The notes: generated by a model not told the origin, from the letters alone. Positions 26,487-35,760 are shown, numbered from the stretch's first letter. The stretch: DNA of 64,000 nt from an uncultured Blautia sp. (GCA_937893675.1 CALBGI010000057.1:54783-118782); one strand, 5' to 3'. Numbers and translations are program-made.

Positions 26487-26996
26487 ATGAGTGATAAAAC
26501 CATTTTGGAACAGTGGCGTGCCATCGCCTATGATCAGCAGGCAGATAAGAACAAACTTCAGAAATTCTGGGCAACGTATTTCAATATTGAAAAAGGCATT
26601 TACGAGCAGCTTCTTGAGAATCCCGATGAGGTTGTCACCGGAACGGTCAAGGAACTGGCTGAGAAATACGGTCAGGAGGTTCTCACTATGGTGGGCTTCC
26701 TGGACGGGATCAACGACAGCCTGAAGGTGCAGAATCCCATTGAGACCATGGACGAAAATACAGTGGTAAACTTAGGCTTTGACAAAGAGCTCCTGTACAA
26801 GAACATGGTGGACGCAAGAGCGGACTGGCTCTATGAGCTGCCCCAGTGGGACAAGATCTTTACCGAGGAGAAGAGAAAAGCGCTCTATCTGGAGCAGAAA
26901 AAATCCGGCACAGTCGTAAAAGCACGCAAGGTTGGCCGCAACGAGCCCTGCCCCTGCGGAAGCGGCAAGAAGTATAAGCACTGCTGCGGAAGATAA
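26487..26996 (+). CDS. SEC-C metal-binding domain protein
   Basis: 169 aa, soluble, largely helical. The last ~22 residues are a SEC-C zinc motif ([20 protein letters not shown]), like the one at the C-terminus of SecA. The rest has no family I can name. The role could be adaptor or nucleic-acid binding; nothing more is supported. Its stop overlaps the next start by one base (TAATG), so the two genes are probably translated together. ATG follows AAGAGGAACAGAACA. Confidence 0.78.
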   Translation: MSDKTILEQWRAIAYDQQADKNKLQKFWATYFNIEKGIYEQLLENPDEVVTGTVKELAEKYGQEVLTMVGFLDGINDSLKVQNPIETMDENTVVNLGFDKELLYKNMVDARADWLYELPQWDKIFTEEKRKALYLEQKKSGTVVKARKVGRNEPCPCGSGKKYKHCCGR

Positions 26997-27478
26997 TGAA
27001 AATAAGAAAAAACCTGGATTACATTATTGTGCTGGGCGCTCATGTGGACGGCACAAAACCAACTCTAGCCCTTCTGGAACGAATCAGGAGGGCTTTGGAG
27101 TATCTTGAGGAGAATCCGCGTACCAGAGCAGTCTTATCCGGTGGCAGGGGAGACGGAGAACAGATAAGCGAGGCGCAGGCCATGTACAATTATCTCACAG
27201 AGCATGGGATTGATGGAGAACGCCTTCTTTTGGAGGAACGCTCTGTCAACACCAAAGAGAATCTTGCGTTCAGTCTGGAGCTTTTGGGGGATGTAACCTG
27301 TTCCGTGGGTGTGGTGACCAACAATTTTCACGTATTCCGCGGTGTTGCCATTGGACGAAAATGCGGCTGCAGGGATATCTGCGGCATTCCGTCCAGATAT
27401 CGCTCCTGGAGACTGCTCATCTATATTCCAAGGGAAATTCTCGCCATACTCAAAGACAAGCTCATGGGAAACCTGTAG
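26996..27478 (+). CDS. YdcF/SanA-like DUF218 protein
   Basis: 160 aa of the DUF218 family (ElyC/SanA/YdcF). Motifs are YIIVLGAHVDGTKPT (residues 9-23), AVLSGGRGDGEQISEAQAM, LLEERSVNTKENL, and VTNNFHVFRGVAIGRK with conserved Asn/Phe/His/Arg. Related proteins act in envelope maintenance in Gram-negatives, but no specific reaction is established. Unlike many homologues this one has no N-terminal membrane helix. It is coupled to the SEC-C gene. Confidence 0.82.
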   Translation: MKIRKNLDYIIVLGAHVDGTKPTLALLERIRRALEYLEENPRTRAVLSGGRGDGEQISEAQAMYNYLTEHGIDGERLLLEERSVNTKENLAFSLELLGDVTCSVGVVTNNFHVFRGVAIGRKCGCRDICGIPSRYRSWRLLIYIPREILAILKDKLMGNL

Positions 27479-27513
27479 TGGCATCCCGGCGTATTCTTTT
27501 TTTCAGTACTGCG

Positions 27514-27542
27514 TTGACAAACTGATTTTTCATGTATATAAT
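27514..27542 (+). promoter_or_regulatory. Promoter of thrS
   Basis: TTGACA (27514-27519), 17-nt spacer, TATAAT (27537-27542): full consensus, directly upstream of the T-box leader. Confidence 0.9.
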
Positions 27543-27549
27543 GGACACA

Positions 27550-27793
27550 GTGAAATATCCAAAAGCGTTGAGGAGACCAGTAAGCTGTGGAAAGCTACAG
27601 AGAGAGGTGCGTTTGGTGGAAGCACTTCAGCGAAGAAGCAGCCGAAGACCAGCTCTGAGCGGCCCCAATCCGGCCCGGTGATTCCGTTATCATCTTTTTG
27701 AGTGGCTGACTGTTTTTCGGTTGGCAAGCAGGGTGGAACCGCGAGTACGTAATCTCGTCCCTTACAGTGCGAAGGCATTGTAGGGGATTTTTT
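27550..27793 (+). promoter_or_regulatory. T-box riboswitch of thrS
   Basis: The T-box AGGGTGGAACCGCG is at 27730-27743. The terminator TCCCTTACAGTGC/GCATTGTAGGGGA with its T-run lies at 27758-27793, and the T-box can form the competing antiterminator. In Stem I the specifier fits ACC (Thr) at 27648-27650 in the context GAAGACCAGCTCTGAG. Uncharged tRNA-Thr would therefore stabilise the antiterminator and raise thrS expression. The whole 348-nt gap before thrS is accounted for by promoter, leader and RBS. Confidence 0.93.
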
Positions 27794-27826
27794 ATGTTTT
27801 CAAATAATGCAAAAAGGAGAAAAAAT

Positions 27827-29761
27827 ATGATCATCACATTAAAGGACGGCTCCAGCAAGGAATATGCAGAGCCAAAGGCAATCATTGACATTGCGTCAGA
27901 CATCAGCGAGGGACTGGCACGTGTGGCATGTGCCGGTGAGGTAAACGGCGAGGTTTGTGACCTTCGTACCGTTTTGGACAGTGACTGTGAGCTTAATATC
28001 CTGACCTTTGACAGCGAGGGCGGTGCGGCAGCTTTCCGCCACACAACCTCCCATATCCTGGCGCAGGCGATCAAACGTCTGTACCCGGAGGTAAAGCTTG
28101 CCATCGGACCGTCTGTGGCAGACGGATTTTACTATGATGTGGACAGCGAGGAGCCGCTGACCGCAGAGGATCTGACAAAGATTGAAGCAGAGATGAAAAA
28201 AATCGTAAAAGAGGGGCTGGCCATTACCCGCTTCACAAAGCCGAGGGAAGAGGCAATCGCTTACTTCAAGGAGAAAAACGAGCCCTATAAGGTGGAGCTT
28301 ATTGAAGATCTTCCCGAAGATGCGGAAATCAGCTTTTATCAGCAGGGCGAGTTTGTGGATCTGTGTGCAGGCCCCCATCTGATGACAACCAAACCGGTAA
28401 AAGCATTTAAGCTGACCAGTCTTGCAGGCGCTTACTGGAGGGGCAGCGAAAAAAATAAAATGCTCACCAGAATCTACGGAACTGCCTACACGAAGAAGGC
28501 AGATCTGGAAGCGTATATTACACGTATGGAAGAGGCAAAGAAGCGTGACCACAGAAAGCTTGGCAAGGAGCTTGGCCTGTTCATGATGCGTGAAGAAGGA
28601 CCCGGATTCCCCTTCTTCCTGCCAAAGGGCATGGTTCTCAAAAATACACTTCTGGATTACTGGAGAGAGATCCACAGCAAAGCCGGCTATGTAGAAATTT
28701 CCACTCCCATCATGCTGACACGGAATCTGTGGGAGACCTCCGGTCACTGGGATCATTATAAGGAAAACATGTACACCACACAGATTGATGAGACAGATTT
28801 TGCGGTGAAGCCCATGAACTGTCCGGGAGGTATTCTGGTTTATCAGTCTGAACCACGTTCTTACCGCGATCTGCCGCTTCGTATGGGCGAGCTTGGGCTG
28901 GTACATCGTCATGAAAAATCCGGTCAGCTCCACGGCCTGATGCGTGTGCGCTGCTTTACCCAGGATGATGCGCACATCTTCATGATGCCGGAGCAGATCC
29001 GCGATGAGATTAAGGGAGTTGCAAAGCTCATTGATGAGGTTTATCAGCTGTTCGGCTTCAAATATCATGTAGAGCTTTCCACACGTCCGGAGGATTCCAT
29101 GGGAAGCGACGAGGACTGGGAAATGGCTACAGAGGCACTTCGGGGCGCTCTGGACGATCTGGGCCTTGACTACGTGGTAAACGAGGGCGACGGCGCCTTC
29201 TACGGCCCGAAGATCGACTTCCATCTGGAGGACTCCATCGGAAGAACCTGGCAGTGCGGAACCATTCAGCTTGACTTCCAGCTTCCGCTGCGCTTTAACT
29301 GTGAGTACATCGGCGCGGATGGGGAGAAGCATCGTCCGATCATGATCCACCGCGTGGCGTTTGGCTCCATCGAGCGCTTCATCGGTATCCTGATCGAGCA
29401 TTTTGCAGGCGCATTCCCCACCTGGCTGGCTCCGGTGCAGGTAAAAGTACTTCCCATTTCCGAAAAATACATGGAATATGCGGACAAAGTGCTGGCTGAG
29501 TTGAAAGATGCAGGAATCCGGGCTGAGGTTGACGAGCGGGCAGAAAAGATCGGCTATAAGATCCGTGAGGCAAGACTTCAGAAGATTCCTTACATGGTAG
29601 TTGTCGGCGCGAAGGAAGAGGAAGAGAACAAGGTTTCCGTGAGAAGCCGTTTCCTGGGAGACGAAGGCGCGAAAGATCTGGATGCGTTCATTGCTGACCT
29701 TCACAAAGAGATCAAGAACAGAGAGAACCGCAAAGTAGAGGTTTCTGAAGAAACAAAATAA
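27827..29761 (+). CDS. thrS: Threonyl-tRNA synthetase
   Basis: 644 aa. Residues 1-60 are the TGS domain. The N2 editing domain follows with HTTSHILAQA and the metal Cys/His in CAGPHL. The class II core has motif 2 (RMGELGLVHRHE), MNCPGG, and motif 3 (HRVAFGSIERFIGILIEH). The C-terminal anticodon-binding domain begins near PVQVKVLPIS. Start ATG (MIITLKDG) follows AAAGGAGAAAAAAT; an in-frame GTG at 27767 lies inside the terminator stem and is discarded. Confidence 0.96.
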   Translation: MIITLKDGSSKEYAEPKAIIDIASDISEGLARVACAGEVNGEVCDLRTVLDSDCELNILTFDSEGGAAAFRHTTSHILAQAIKRLYPEVKLAIGPSVADGFYYDVDSEEPLTAEDLTKIEAEMKKIVKEGLAITRFTKPREEAIAYFKEKNEPYKVELIEDLPEDAEISFYQQGEFVDLCAGPHLMTTKPVKAFKLTSLAGAYWRGSEKNKMLTRIYGTAYTKKADLEAYITRMEEAKKRDHRKLGKELGLFMMREEGPGFPFFLPKGMVLKNTLLDYWREIHSKAGYVEISTPIMLTRNLWETSGHWDHYKENMYTTQIDETDFAVKPMNCPGGILVYQSEPRSYRDLPLRMGELGLVHRHEKSGQLHGLMRVRCFTQDDAHIFMMPEQIRDEIKGVAKLIDEVYQLFGFKYHVELSTRPEDSMGSDEDWEMATEALRGALDDLGLDYVVNEGDGAFYGPKIDFHLEDSIGRTWQCGTIQLDFQLPLRFNCEYIGADGEKHRPIMIHRVAFGSIERFIGILIEHFAGAFPTWLAPVQVKVLPISEKYMEYADKVLAELKDAGIRAEVDERAEKIGYKIREARLQKIPYMVVVGAKEEEENKVSVRSRFLGDEGAKDLDAFIADLHKEIKNRENRKVEVSEETK

Positions 29762-29773
29762 ATACGTAAAATG

Positions 29774-29813
29774 AAACTCCGGCGGTACTTTTGCAGAACC
29801 ACCGGAGTTTTTT
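29774..29813. terminator. Bidirectional terminator between thrS and aroE
   Basis: AAACTCCGGCGGT pairs with ACCACCGGAGTTT (one mismatch), followed by TTT. The stem begins 12 nt after thrS and touches the aroE stop codon on the other strand. Confidence 0.88.
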
Positions 29814-30690
29814 AGGAGAAAAATTTCTTTTTGATCGCGTTCACCGGCATATCCTGTCCGGTCCACAGGCGAAAGGCAGCTGCGCCCTGGTAGAGAAGCA
29901 TGTACATGCCGTTAAATACCGGGCAGCCGGCCTCTTTTGCTTCCCGGAGGAAGCGGGTTTCTCTTGGATTGTAGATGACGTCTGAAACAATCAGATCCGG
30001 CCGCAGGACGGACGTGTCAGGGAGAATCGTGTTTTCTGTGTTGGGGGCCATTCCCACGGAGGTGGCGTTTAGGAGGAGCGTGCTTTCTTCTGCAGCCCGG
30101 GCAAGGGAAGTCCGGTCCTCATTGTCAAAGAGCTGGGCTTCGCAGGAGGAAAGCGCATGAATGTCGTCGCAAAGCTTCTGCATGCGGGGATAAAAGCGGC
30201 TGGTTTTTCTTGCAAAGATGTTGATTTTTTTTACGCCGTCCAGAGCGGCCTGCGCGCAGATCGCGGTGGCCGCGCCGCCTGCGCCCATGACGGTGATGGT
30301 TTTTCCGAGGATATCGTGCCCGGCATCGGTTACGGCGCGCATATATCCGGTTCCGTCGGTGTTGTGTCCGATCAGCCGGCCCTTTTCGTTGACAACTGTG
30401 TTGACAGCTCCGATGAGTCTGGCAGCGGGAGACAGGTCATCCAGAAAGTCGATGATCTTATTCTTGCAGGGCATGGTGAGGTTGAAGCCGCGGACACCGC
30501 AGGCGCGAAGCCCGGCCACCGCTGCGGGAAGCGTTTCCTCATTCACATCAAAGCAGAGATATACATAGTCAAGTCCAAGGAGACGAAAGGCCTCGTTGTG
30601 CATGAGGGGGGAAATGCTGTGAGATACCGGGCTGCCCAGAAGCGCGGTGAGGCCGGTATGCCCGGTGATTGTTTTTTCGTTCAGATTCAT
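29812..30690 (-). CDS. aroE: Shikimate dehydrogenase
   Basis: 292 aa, NADPH-dependent reduction of 3-dehydroshikimate. Substrate-binding GSPVSHSISPLMHNEAF (residues ~19-35), the catalytic Lys in NLTMPCKNK, the NTDGTGY motif, and the Rossmann glycine motif GAGGAATAI are all present. MPCK replaces the more usual MPHK. The ATG used has GGAGGT upstream; an upstream in-frame start would add 11 residues without an RBS. Divergent from aroD across 63 nt. Confidence 0.93.
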   Translation of the reverse strand: MNLNEKTITGHTGLTALLGSPVSHSISPLMHNEAFRLLGLDYVYLCFDVNEETLPAAVAGLRACGVRGFNLTMPCKNKIIDFLDDLSPAARLIGAVNTVVNEKGRLIGHNTDGTGYMRAVTDAGHDILGKTITVMGAGGAATAICAQAALDGVKKINIFARKTSRFYPRMQKLCDDIHALSSCEAQLFDNEDRTSLARAAEESTLLLNATSVGMAPNTENTILPDTSVLRPDLIVSDVIYNPRETRFLREAKEAGCPVFNGMYMLLYQGAAAFRLWTGQDMPVNAIKKKFFS

Positions 30691-30753
30691 ATCAGTACCT
30701 CCGGAAATTAAACATAGACTCATTTTATTTCAGAGAAAAGGAGATGTCAAGAA

Positions 30754-31521
30754 ATGACAAAACCCATAACAGTAAAAAATCTGGTACTCGGGCAGGGAAT
30801 GCCCAAAATCTGTGTGCCCCTTACGGGAGCAGACAGGGAAGCGCTTCTGGAGGAGGCAAAAGAAGCCAAAGCCGCAGGGGCGGAGCTTGTGGAGTGGAGA
30901 GCGGATTTTTATGAGCAGCTCTTTGAGGAGGAGTGTGTGCGAAAACTGCTCGGGGAGCTTTCTGACATTTTGGGACAGATTCCGCTGATTTTTACCCTGC
31001 GCACCAAAAAAGAGGGCGGAAATTGTCAAATCCGCACAGAAGATTATGTGAACTGCCTCCTGGCGGCTGCCAAAAGCGGCTGCGCGGACCTTGTTGATGT
31101 GGAAGCCTTCGGGGAGGAGGCGGCAAAAAAAGAGCTCATCGCAGAGCTTCATAAGAGCGGCGTTTTCGTCATCGCCTCCAGCCATGATTTTGAAAAGACG
31201 GAGGACAGAGAAGCGCTTCTCGCGCGTTTTTGTCAGCTGGATGAGACGGGAGCTGATATTTTAAAAATGGCAGTCATGCCGCATACCTTTGACGACACAG
31301 CAGCGCTTATGCAGGCGACTGCTGAGATGACAAAGCGTACCCATCGGCCGCTGGTGTCCATGGCAATGGGAAATCTTGGAAGCATGAGCCGGATCGCGGG
31401 AGAAAATTTTGGCTCCGCCATTACCTTTGCCACCGTGGGAGCGGCCTCTGCGCCCGGACAGTTTCCCATAAAAGAGCTTCGGATGATGATGAAAGCCCTG
31501 CACGGGAAAAACTGCAAATAG
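30754..31521 (+). CDS. aroD: 3-dehydroquinate dehydratase, type I
   Basis: 255 aa type I enzyme (Schiff-base mechanism). The catalytic His is in ASSHDFEKT (residues ~146-154) and the Schiff-base Lys in DILKMAVMP (about residue 175). The N-terminal ELVEWRADF and C-terminal SAITFATVG and APGQFP blocks are typical. It makes 3-dehydroshikimate, the substrate of the divergently encoded AroE. ATG follows AAAAGGAGATGTCAAGA. Confidence 0.94.
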   Translation: MTKPITVKNLVLGQGMPKICVPLTGADREALLEEAKEAKAAGAELVEWRADFYEQLFEEECVRKLLGELSDILGQIPLIFTLRTKKEGGNCQIRTEDYVNCLLAAAKSGCADLVDVEAFGEEAAKKELIAELHKSGVFVIASSHDFEKTEDREALLARFCQLDETGADILKMAVMPHTFDDTAALMQATAEMTKRTHRPLVSMAMGNLGSMSRIAGENFGSAITFATVGAASAPGQFPIKELRMMMKALHGKNCK

Positions 31522-31544
31522 ATTTACATAACAAAGAATATGGC

Positions 31545-31620
31545 TGTCGAAACGTTGGGATAAATTCTCAGGCAGGCCAGACCGTTTTTGACAAAATACG
31601 CACCCCCTATCGCCTATAAT
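31545..31620 (+). promoter_or_regulatory. spoIIG promoter with Spo0A-type sites
   Basis: TGTCGAA at 31545-31551 is a perfect 0A-box core. TTGACA (31588-31593) and TATAAT (31615-31620) are both consensus but are 21 nt apart instead of 17. The -35 itself lies in TTTTTGACAAAAT, which resembles a second 0A box. This matches the known design of the Bacillus spoIIG promoter: long spacer, activation by phosphorylated Spo0A. Confidence 0.8.
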
Positions 31621-31667
31621 GAACTCACTTACCAAAGTGAAGGATTGACAGGTCATAGGGGGTTTTT

Positions 31668-32519
31668 ATGTATTCGGAAATATACATAGATGTGGTCTTT
31701 GTGACGAATTTCCTGGTGGATTTTCTTTTGCTGCGCATAGTGGGAAGACTGTTTTTGTGCAGGAAAAGCCGCAGGAGATGCCTTCTTGCGGCGGCCATGG
31801 GCGCTCTGTTTTCCTGCCTGATTCTCTATATACCAACGGAGACATCTCCGGCTGTTCTTATTTTGCTCCACGGAATGTGCGGGTTTTGGATGCTGCGGCT
31901 GGGATGCGGGCTGAAAAAGGGCGGTTTGCTCATGAGAGCAATGGTGGCGCTGTATATGGCGGCATTTTTACTGGGAGGTTTTTGGGAAGTGATGACGGCA
32001 GAAAGCGGCATCGGCCTGAAAACCTTTGTGCTGTCCGCCGCAGGCGCCTATCTGGGAGCTACGGCTCTTGTCTGTCTGGCGGATTCCTTTTGTTCCGGAT
32101 TTCGGGGCGTGTATCCGGTCACTGTATCCTACCAGGGACAGACAGCATCCACCTACGGATTTTATGATTCGGGAAATCTTCTTACCGATTTTTTGGATGG
32201 GGCGCCGGTTTCCTTTGTGCAGCCGGAATTTCTGGACAGATTGCTGACCGAGGACGGAGCGGAAAAATTGAAACACCTGACAGAGAACCCAGGGGAGCTG
32301 AAAAGTACGCAGCTTGCAGGAATGCGTCCGCATTTCCTGTCATGCCGGACAGTGGGAACCGAAAGCATGCTTGTGCTTGCGGTCACACTTGACGACCTGA
32401 TAATTCATACTCCCAGAGAAGCGGTTCACGTGCCTCAGCCTGTGTTTGCATTGTCTGCAGAACCCTTTGCTTTGGGAAAAGAGTACAAGGTACTGTTGAA
32501 TTCCAGATTATTGCATTAG
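31668..32519 (+). CDS. spoIIGA: Sigma-E processing peptidase SpoIIGA
   Basis: 283-aa membrane aspartic protease that cleaves pro-SigE in the mother cell after a signal from the forespore. The first ~145 residues hold about five membrane helices (opening [19 protein letters not shown]). The catalytic Asp is in [14 protein letters not shown] (about residue 167), the pepsin-like DSG motif. It lies 14 nt upstream of sigE. Confidence 0.93.
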   Translation: MYSEIYIDVVFVTNFLVDFLLLRIVGRLFLCRKSRRRCLLAAAMGALFSCLILYIPTETSPAVLILLHGMCGFWMLRLGCGLKKGGLLMRAMVALYMAAFLLGGFWEVMTAESGIGLKTFVLSAAGAYLGATALVCLADSFCSGFRGVYPVTVSYQGQTASTYGFYDSGNLLTDFLDGAPVSFVQPEFLDRLLTEDGAEKLKHLTENPGELKSTQLAGMRPHFLSCRTVGTESMLVLAVTLDDLIIHTPREAVHVPQPVFALSAEPFALGKEYKVLLNSRLLH

Positions 32520-32533
32520 GAGGGGGACTTATT

Positions 32534-33262
32534 ATGAGCAGAGCAGCCGGCGTTGATTATCATTCGTTCCAGGTTTTGTCGAGATTTGTGATGACAAAAC
32601 CGAGGGAAGTTTATTATATTGGAGGAAATGACATTCTTCCGGCACCGCTGGAACCGCACCGGGAAAGCTACGTCATCGAAAAGCTTGGAACAGAACAGGA
32701 GCAGGAGGCAAAGGCCATTCTGATTGAGCACAATCTGCGTTTGGTGGTGTACATTGCCAAGAAGTTTGACAATACAGGCGTGGGTGTGGAGGATTTGATC
32801 TCCATTGGAACCATCGGGCTTATCAAGGCGATCAACACCTTTAATCCTGTGAAAAAAATCAAGCTTGCAACCTATGCGTCCAGGTGCATTGAAAATGAAA
32901 TTCTGATGTATCTCAGAAGAAACAACAAGACAAAGCTGGAGGTTTCCATTGATGAGCCGCTGAACGTGGACTGGGATGGAAATGAACTTCTGCTTTCGGA
33001 TATTCTGGGGACGGACGAGGATGTGATTTCCCGCCATCTGGAGGATGAGGTGGAGATTTCTCTGCTGGCCAAAGCGATCAGCAAGCTTACGCCCAGGGAG
33101 CAGACGATCATCAAGCTGCGTTTTGGAATCGGACGTCCCTCAGCCCGGGAGAAAACCCAAAAAGAGGTGGCAGATCTTCTGGGAATTTCGCAGTCTTACA
33201 TTTCAAGGCTGGAAAAAAGGATTATGAAGCGGCTGAAAAAGGAAATTGTAAAATACGAGTAG
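32534..33262 (+). CDS. sigE: Sporulation sigma factor SigE (with pro-sequence)
   Basis: 242 aa. The first ~30 residues precede the conserved [13 protein letters not shown], consistent with an inhibitory pro-sequence to be removed by SpoIIGA. Region 2 is [20 protein letters not shown] to [16 protein letters not shown]; region 4 ends [34 protein letters not shown] precedes the ATG. sigG, which often follows sigE, is not next to it here. Confidence 0.95.
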   Translation: MSRAAGVDYHSFQVLSRFVMTKPREVYYIGGNDILPAPLEPHRESYVIEKLGTEQEQEAKAILIEHNLRLVVYIAKKFDNTGVGVEDLISIGTIGLIKAINTFNPVKKIKLATYASRCIENEILMYLRRNNKTKLEVSIDEPLNVDWDGNELLLSDILGTDEDVISRHLEDEVEISLLAKAISKLTPREQTIIKLRFGIGRPSAREKTQKEVADLLGISQSYISRLEKRIMKRLKKEIVKYE

Positions 33263-33338
33263 AAACCGTGTGATTATGGAGAGAATTTCGCATAAAAAAG
33301 CAGCTTTTCCACATCCTAACAAAAAGGAGGAAAAAACA

Positions 33339-33770
33339 ATGAATGCCAATGCGGAATTTTTGAATTATGTGTATCAGAATTCACAGATGGGTGTGGATAC
33401 GCTGCAGCAGCTTATGGAACTCACGGACAGCAGGGAGTTCAAAACAGTTCTTACACAGCAGCTTCAGGGCTATGAAAAGTTTCACAATGAGGCGAGAACG
33501 CTCCTCAATGAGAACGGCTTTGACGAAAAGGGGCTGAATATGTTTGAAAAGATAAGAACATATCTGATGGTGAACCTGCAGCTGCTCTCGGACAATTCGG
33601 TTTCCCGCATCGCGAAAATGCTGATCCAGGGAAGCAGTATGGGGATCACGCAGGCTGTGGAAAAGCTGAACCGATATGAGCGGGAAGTGGAGAAGGATGC
33701 ACGCAGGCTCATGACGGAGCTGAAGGATTTTGAAGAGAAAAACGTGGAGAAGCTGAAAGAATTCCTGTAA
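33339..33770 (+). CDS. Small helical protein downstream of sigE, unknown function
   Basis: 143 aa, rich in Glu, Lys, Leu and Gln, with four predicted long helices and no membrane segment. It looks like a four-helix bundle of the ferritin-like/DUF2383 kind (for example LQQLMELTDSREFKTVLTQQ near 19-38), without a clear metal-ligand set. AAAAGGAGG lies 7 nt before the ATG. It sits 76 nt after sigE and ends at a terminator, so it may be part of the spoIIG transcript; a sporulation role is possible but unproven. Confidence 0.65.
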   Translation: MNANAEFLNYVYQNSQMGVDTLQQLMELTDSREFKTVLTQQLQGYEKFHNEARTLLNENGFDEKGLNMFEKIRTYLMVNLQLLSDNSVSRIAKMLIQGSSMGITQAVEKLNRYEREVEKDARRLMTELKDFEEKNVEKLKEFL

Positions 33771-33775
33771 AATAA

Positions 33776-33822
33776 GGCGGCGGTTTTCGGGCGGGACTTG
33801 TCCGGGAGCCGTCACTTTTTTG
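33776..33822 (+). terminator. Terminator after the sigE-linked gene
   Basis: GGCGGC (33776-33781) pairs with GCCGTC, with inner CGGGAC/GTCCGG pairing, followed by ACTTTTTTG. Confidence 0.75.
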
Positions 33823-33847
33823 TTTCAAATTCTTTTATAAAAAGTTC

Positions 33848-33876
33848 TTTACGTTGAAGTGATAAAATGGTATAGT
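33848..33876 (+). promoter_or_regulatory. Promoter of the PaaK-like gene
   Basis: TTTACG (33848-33853), 17-nt spacer, TATAGT (33871-33876), 49 nt before the start codon. The -35 is weak. Confidence 0.55.
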
Positions 33877-33924
33877 GTTAGTAGAGATACGGAAGAAAAC
33901 AACAAGAAAGAAGGAATCAGAAAC

Positions 33925-35232
33925 ATGGAACGATACTATCAGCCGGAAATCGAGACTGCCTCCCGGGAGCAGATCCGCCAGTGGCAGAGTGAGAGACTGG
34001 TACGTCAGGTAAAAAACGTGTGGGACAATGTTCCCTATTATCGGAAACGAATGGAAGAAATGGGACTGGAGCCTGGAGATATCCGGTCGGTGGACGACTT
34101 ACATAAGCTTCCATTTATCACAAAAGATGATTTGAGAGACGCGTATCCCTACGGACTTCTGGCAAGACCTTTGAGCGAATGTGTGCGCATCCAGTCCACC
34201 AGCGGAACCACGGGACGGCGCGTGGTGGCTTTTTACACGCAGCATGATCTGGATCTGTGGGAGGACTGCTGCGCCCGCGCCATTATGGCGGCGGGAGGCA
34301 CAAACGAGGATGTGTGCCATGTCAGCTACGGCTACGGACTCTTTACCGGAGGTCCGGGTCTGAACGGAGGCTCACACAAGGTGGGCTGTCTGACGCTTCC
34401 CATGTCTTCCGGAAATACGGACCGGCAGATCCAGTTTATGACCGATCTTGGCTCCACAATTTTGTGCTGCACACCCTCCTACGCGGCATATCTGGCGGAG
34501 AGCATCCATGAGAGAGGTGTTCGAGACCAGATCAAATTAAAAGCAGGTATTTTCGGCGCGGAGGCCTGGACAGAGGAAATGCGCAGAGATATTGAGGAAA
34601 AACTGGGCATCAAGGCGTATGATATTTATGGACTTACGGAGATTTCCGGCCCCGGCGTTTCTTTCGAGTGCTCCGCTCAGAGCGGCATGCATGTGAATGA
34701 GGATCATTTTATTGCGGAGGTCATCAACCCTGTGACAGGAGAGGTGCTTCCGGACGGAGAGAAAGGAGAGCTTGTATTCACCAGCATCACGAAGGAAGCG
34801 TTCCCGCTGCTCCGTTACCGTACCAGAGACATCTGTATTCTCAGCAGAGAGAAATGCCCCTGCGGCAGAACCCATGTAAAAATGACGAAGCCTCTGGGCA
34901 GAAGCGATGATATGCTGATCGTCAAGGGCGTCAATGTATTCCCGTCCCAGATCGAGACGGTTCTCATGAACAAGGGATATCCGGCAAACTATCAGATCAT
35001 CGTGGACCGTGTGAGCAACAGCGACACCATTGAGGTTCAGGTGGAGATGACGCCGGAGATGTTCTCCGACAGCTTAAGCGAAGTGTCCGCAAAGGAAAAG
35101 GAACTGGTGGCTGCATTAAAAGCAATGCTTGGCATTTATGCAAAAGTGAAGCTTGTCAATCCGAAGACCATTACCAGAAGCGAGGGCAAGGCCGTCCGCG
35201 TGGTAGACAAGCGAAACCTGTATCAGCAGTAG
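33925..35232 (+). CDS. Phenylacetate-CoA ligase family protein (PaaK-like)
   Basis: 435-aa adenylate-forming enzyme. The AMP-binding P-loop is QSTSGTTGRRV (residues ~91-101), followed by YGLTEISGPG and the Y-R-T-R-D motif in LLRYRTRD; a zinc-like CPCGRTH motif is near 312. It probably forms arylacetyl-CoA (phenylacetate or indoleacetate from amino-acid breakdown). The ACT protein 17 nt downstream is a usual partner. Indolepyruvate oxidoreductase genes, which often accompany this pair, are absent here. ATG follows AAGAAGGAATCAGAAAC. Confidence 0.88.
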   Translation: MERYYQPEIETASREQIRQWQSERLVRQVKNVWDNVPYYRKRMEEMGLEPGDIRSVDDLHKLPFITKDDLRDAYPYGLLARPLSECVRIQSTSGTTGRRVVAFYTQHDLDLWEDCCARAIMAAGGTNEDVCHVSYGYGLFTGGPGLNGGSHKVGCLTLPMSSGNTDRQIQFMTDLGSTILCCTPSYAAYLAESIHERGVRDQIKLKAGIFGAEAWTEEMRRDIEEKLGIKAYDIYGLTEISGPGVSFECSAQSGMHVNEDHFIAEVINPVTGEVLPDGEKGELVFTSITKEAFPLLRYRTRDICILSREKCPCGRTHVKMTKPLGRSDDMLIVKGVNVFPSQIETVLMNKGYPANYQIIVDRVSNSDTIEVQVEMTPEMFSDSLSEVSAKEKELVAALKAMLGIYAKVKLVNPKTITRSEGKAVRVVDKRNLYQQ

Positions 35233-35249
35233 GAGAAGGAGGAGAAACT

Positions 35250-35681
35250 ATGACTGTTAAACAGATTTCTGTATTTCTGGAAAACCGGCCGGGAAAACTG
35301 GCGGAGTTTACGGACGTACTTTCCGCAAACAAGATCAACATGCGCGCTCTTTCTCTTGCGGAGAGAGAAGATTTCGGTATCGTAAAAATCATTGTGGATG
35401 ATGTATACAATGCCTCCACTGTGCTCAGAGAAGCAGACTATGTGCTTTCCATCACAAAAGTCCTTGCGGTGGAGATTCCGGATGAGCCCGGCGCACTGGC
35501 CAGAATTCTTCATGTATTTGGGGAAAGCGGGGTAAATGTGGAATATATGTATGCCTTCACTACCAGGAAGCTGGGTGTGGCTCATATGATCTTCCGCGTG
35601 TCTGACAACCAGAAGGCAGTGGAGACCCTGAGTGAGCATGGATTTAAGCTGATCTGCCAGGATGAGCTTGCGGATCTGTAA
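35250..35681 (+). CDS. Tandem ACT-domain protein
   Basis: 143 aa comprising two ACT domains (about 1-65 and 70-140): QISVFLENRPGKLAEFTDVL and VLAVEIPDEPGALARILHVF, each with the ligand-binding Gly of ACT loops. It presumably senses an amino acid, perhaps aromatic, and modulates the upstream PaaK-like ligase. RBS AGGAGAAGGAGG precedes ATG. Confidence 0.88.
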   Translation: MTVKQISVFLENRPGKLAEFTDVLSANKINMRALSLAEREDFGIVKIIVDDVYNASTVLREADYVLSITKVLAVEIPDEPGALARILHVFGESGVNVEYMYAFTTRKLGVAHMIFRVSDNQKAVETLSEHGFKLICQDELADL

Positions 35682-35740
35682 GCAATAAAAGGAAGATCGA
35701 GGTGAAAATTCCTCAAAGAAACCTCTGAAAAAGGAAGGAG

Positions 35741-35760
35741 GCCGGTGCTTTCGCACCGGC
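35741..35760 (+). other. Perfect hairpin without T-run
   Basis: GCCGGTGC and GCACCGGC with a TTTC loop, 60 nt after the ACT gene. No T-run follows on the plus strand. The remainder of the 35682-35874 gap holds nothing else recognisable. Confidence 0.5.

Noticed and set aside
27767..27826. In-frame upstream GTG extension of thrS
   Set aside because: It lies within the T-box terminator stem; the ATG at 27827 has the RBS and the canonical ThrRS N-terminus.
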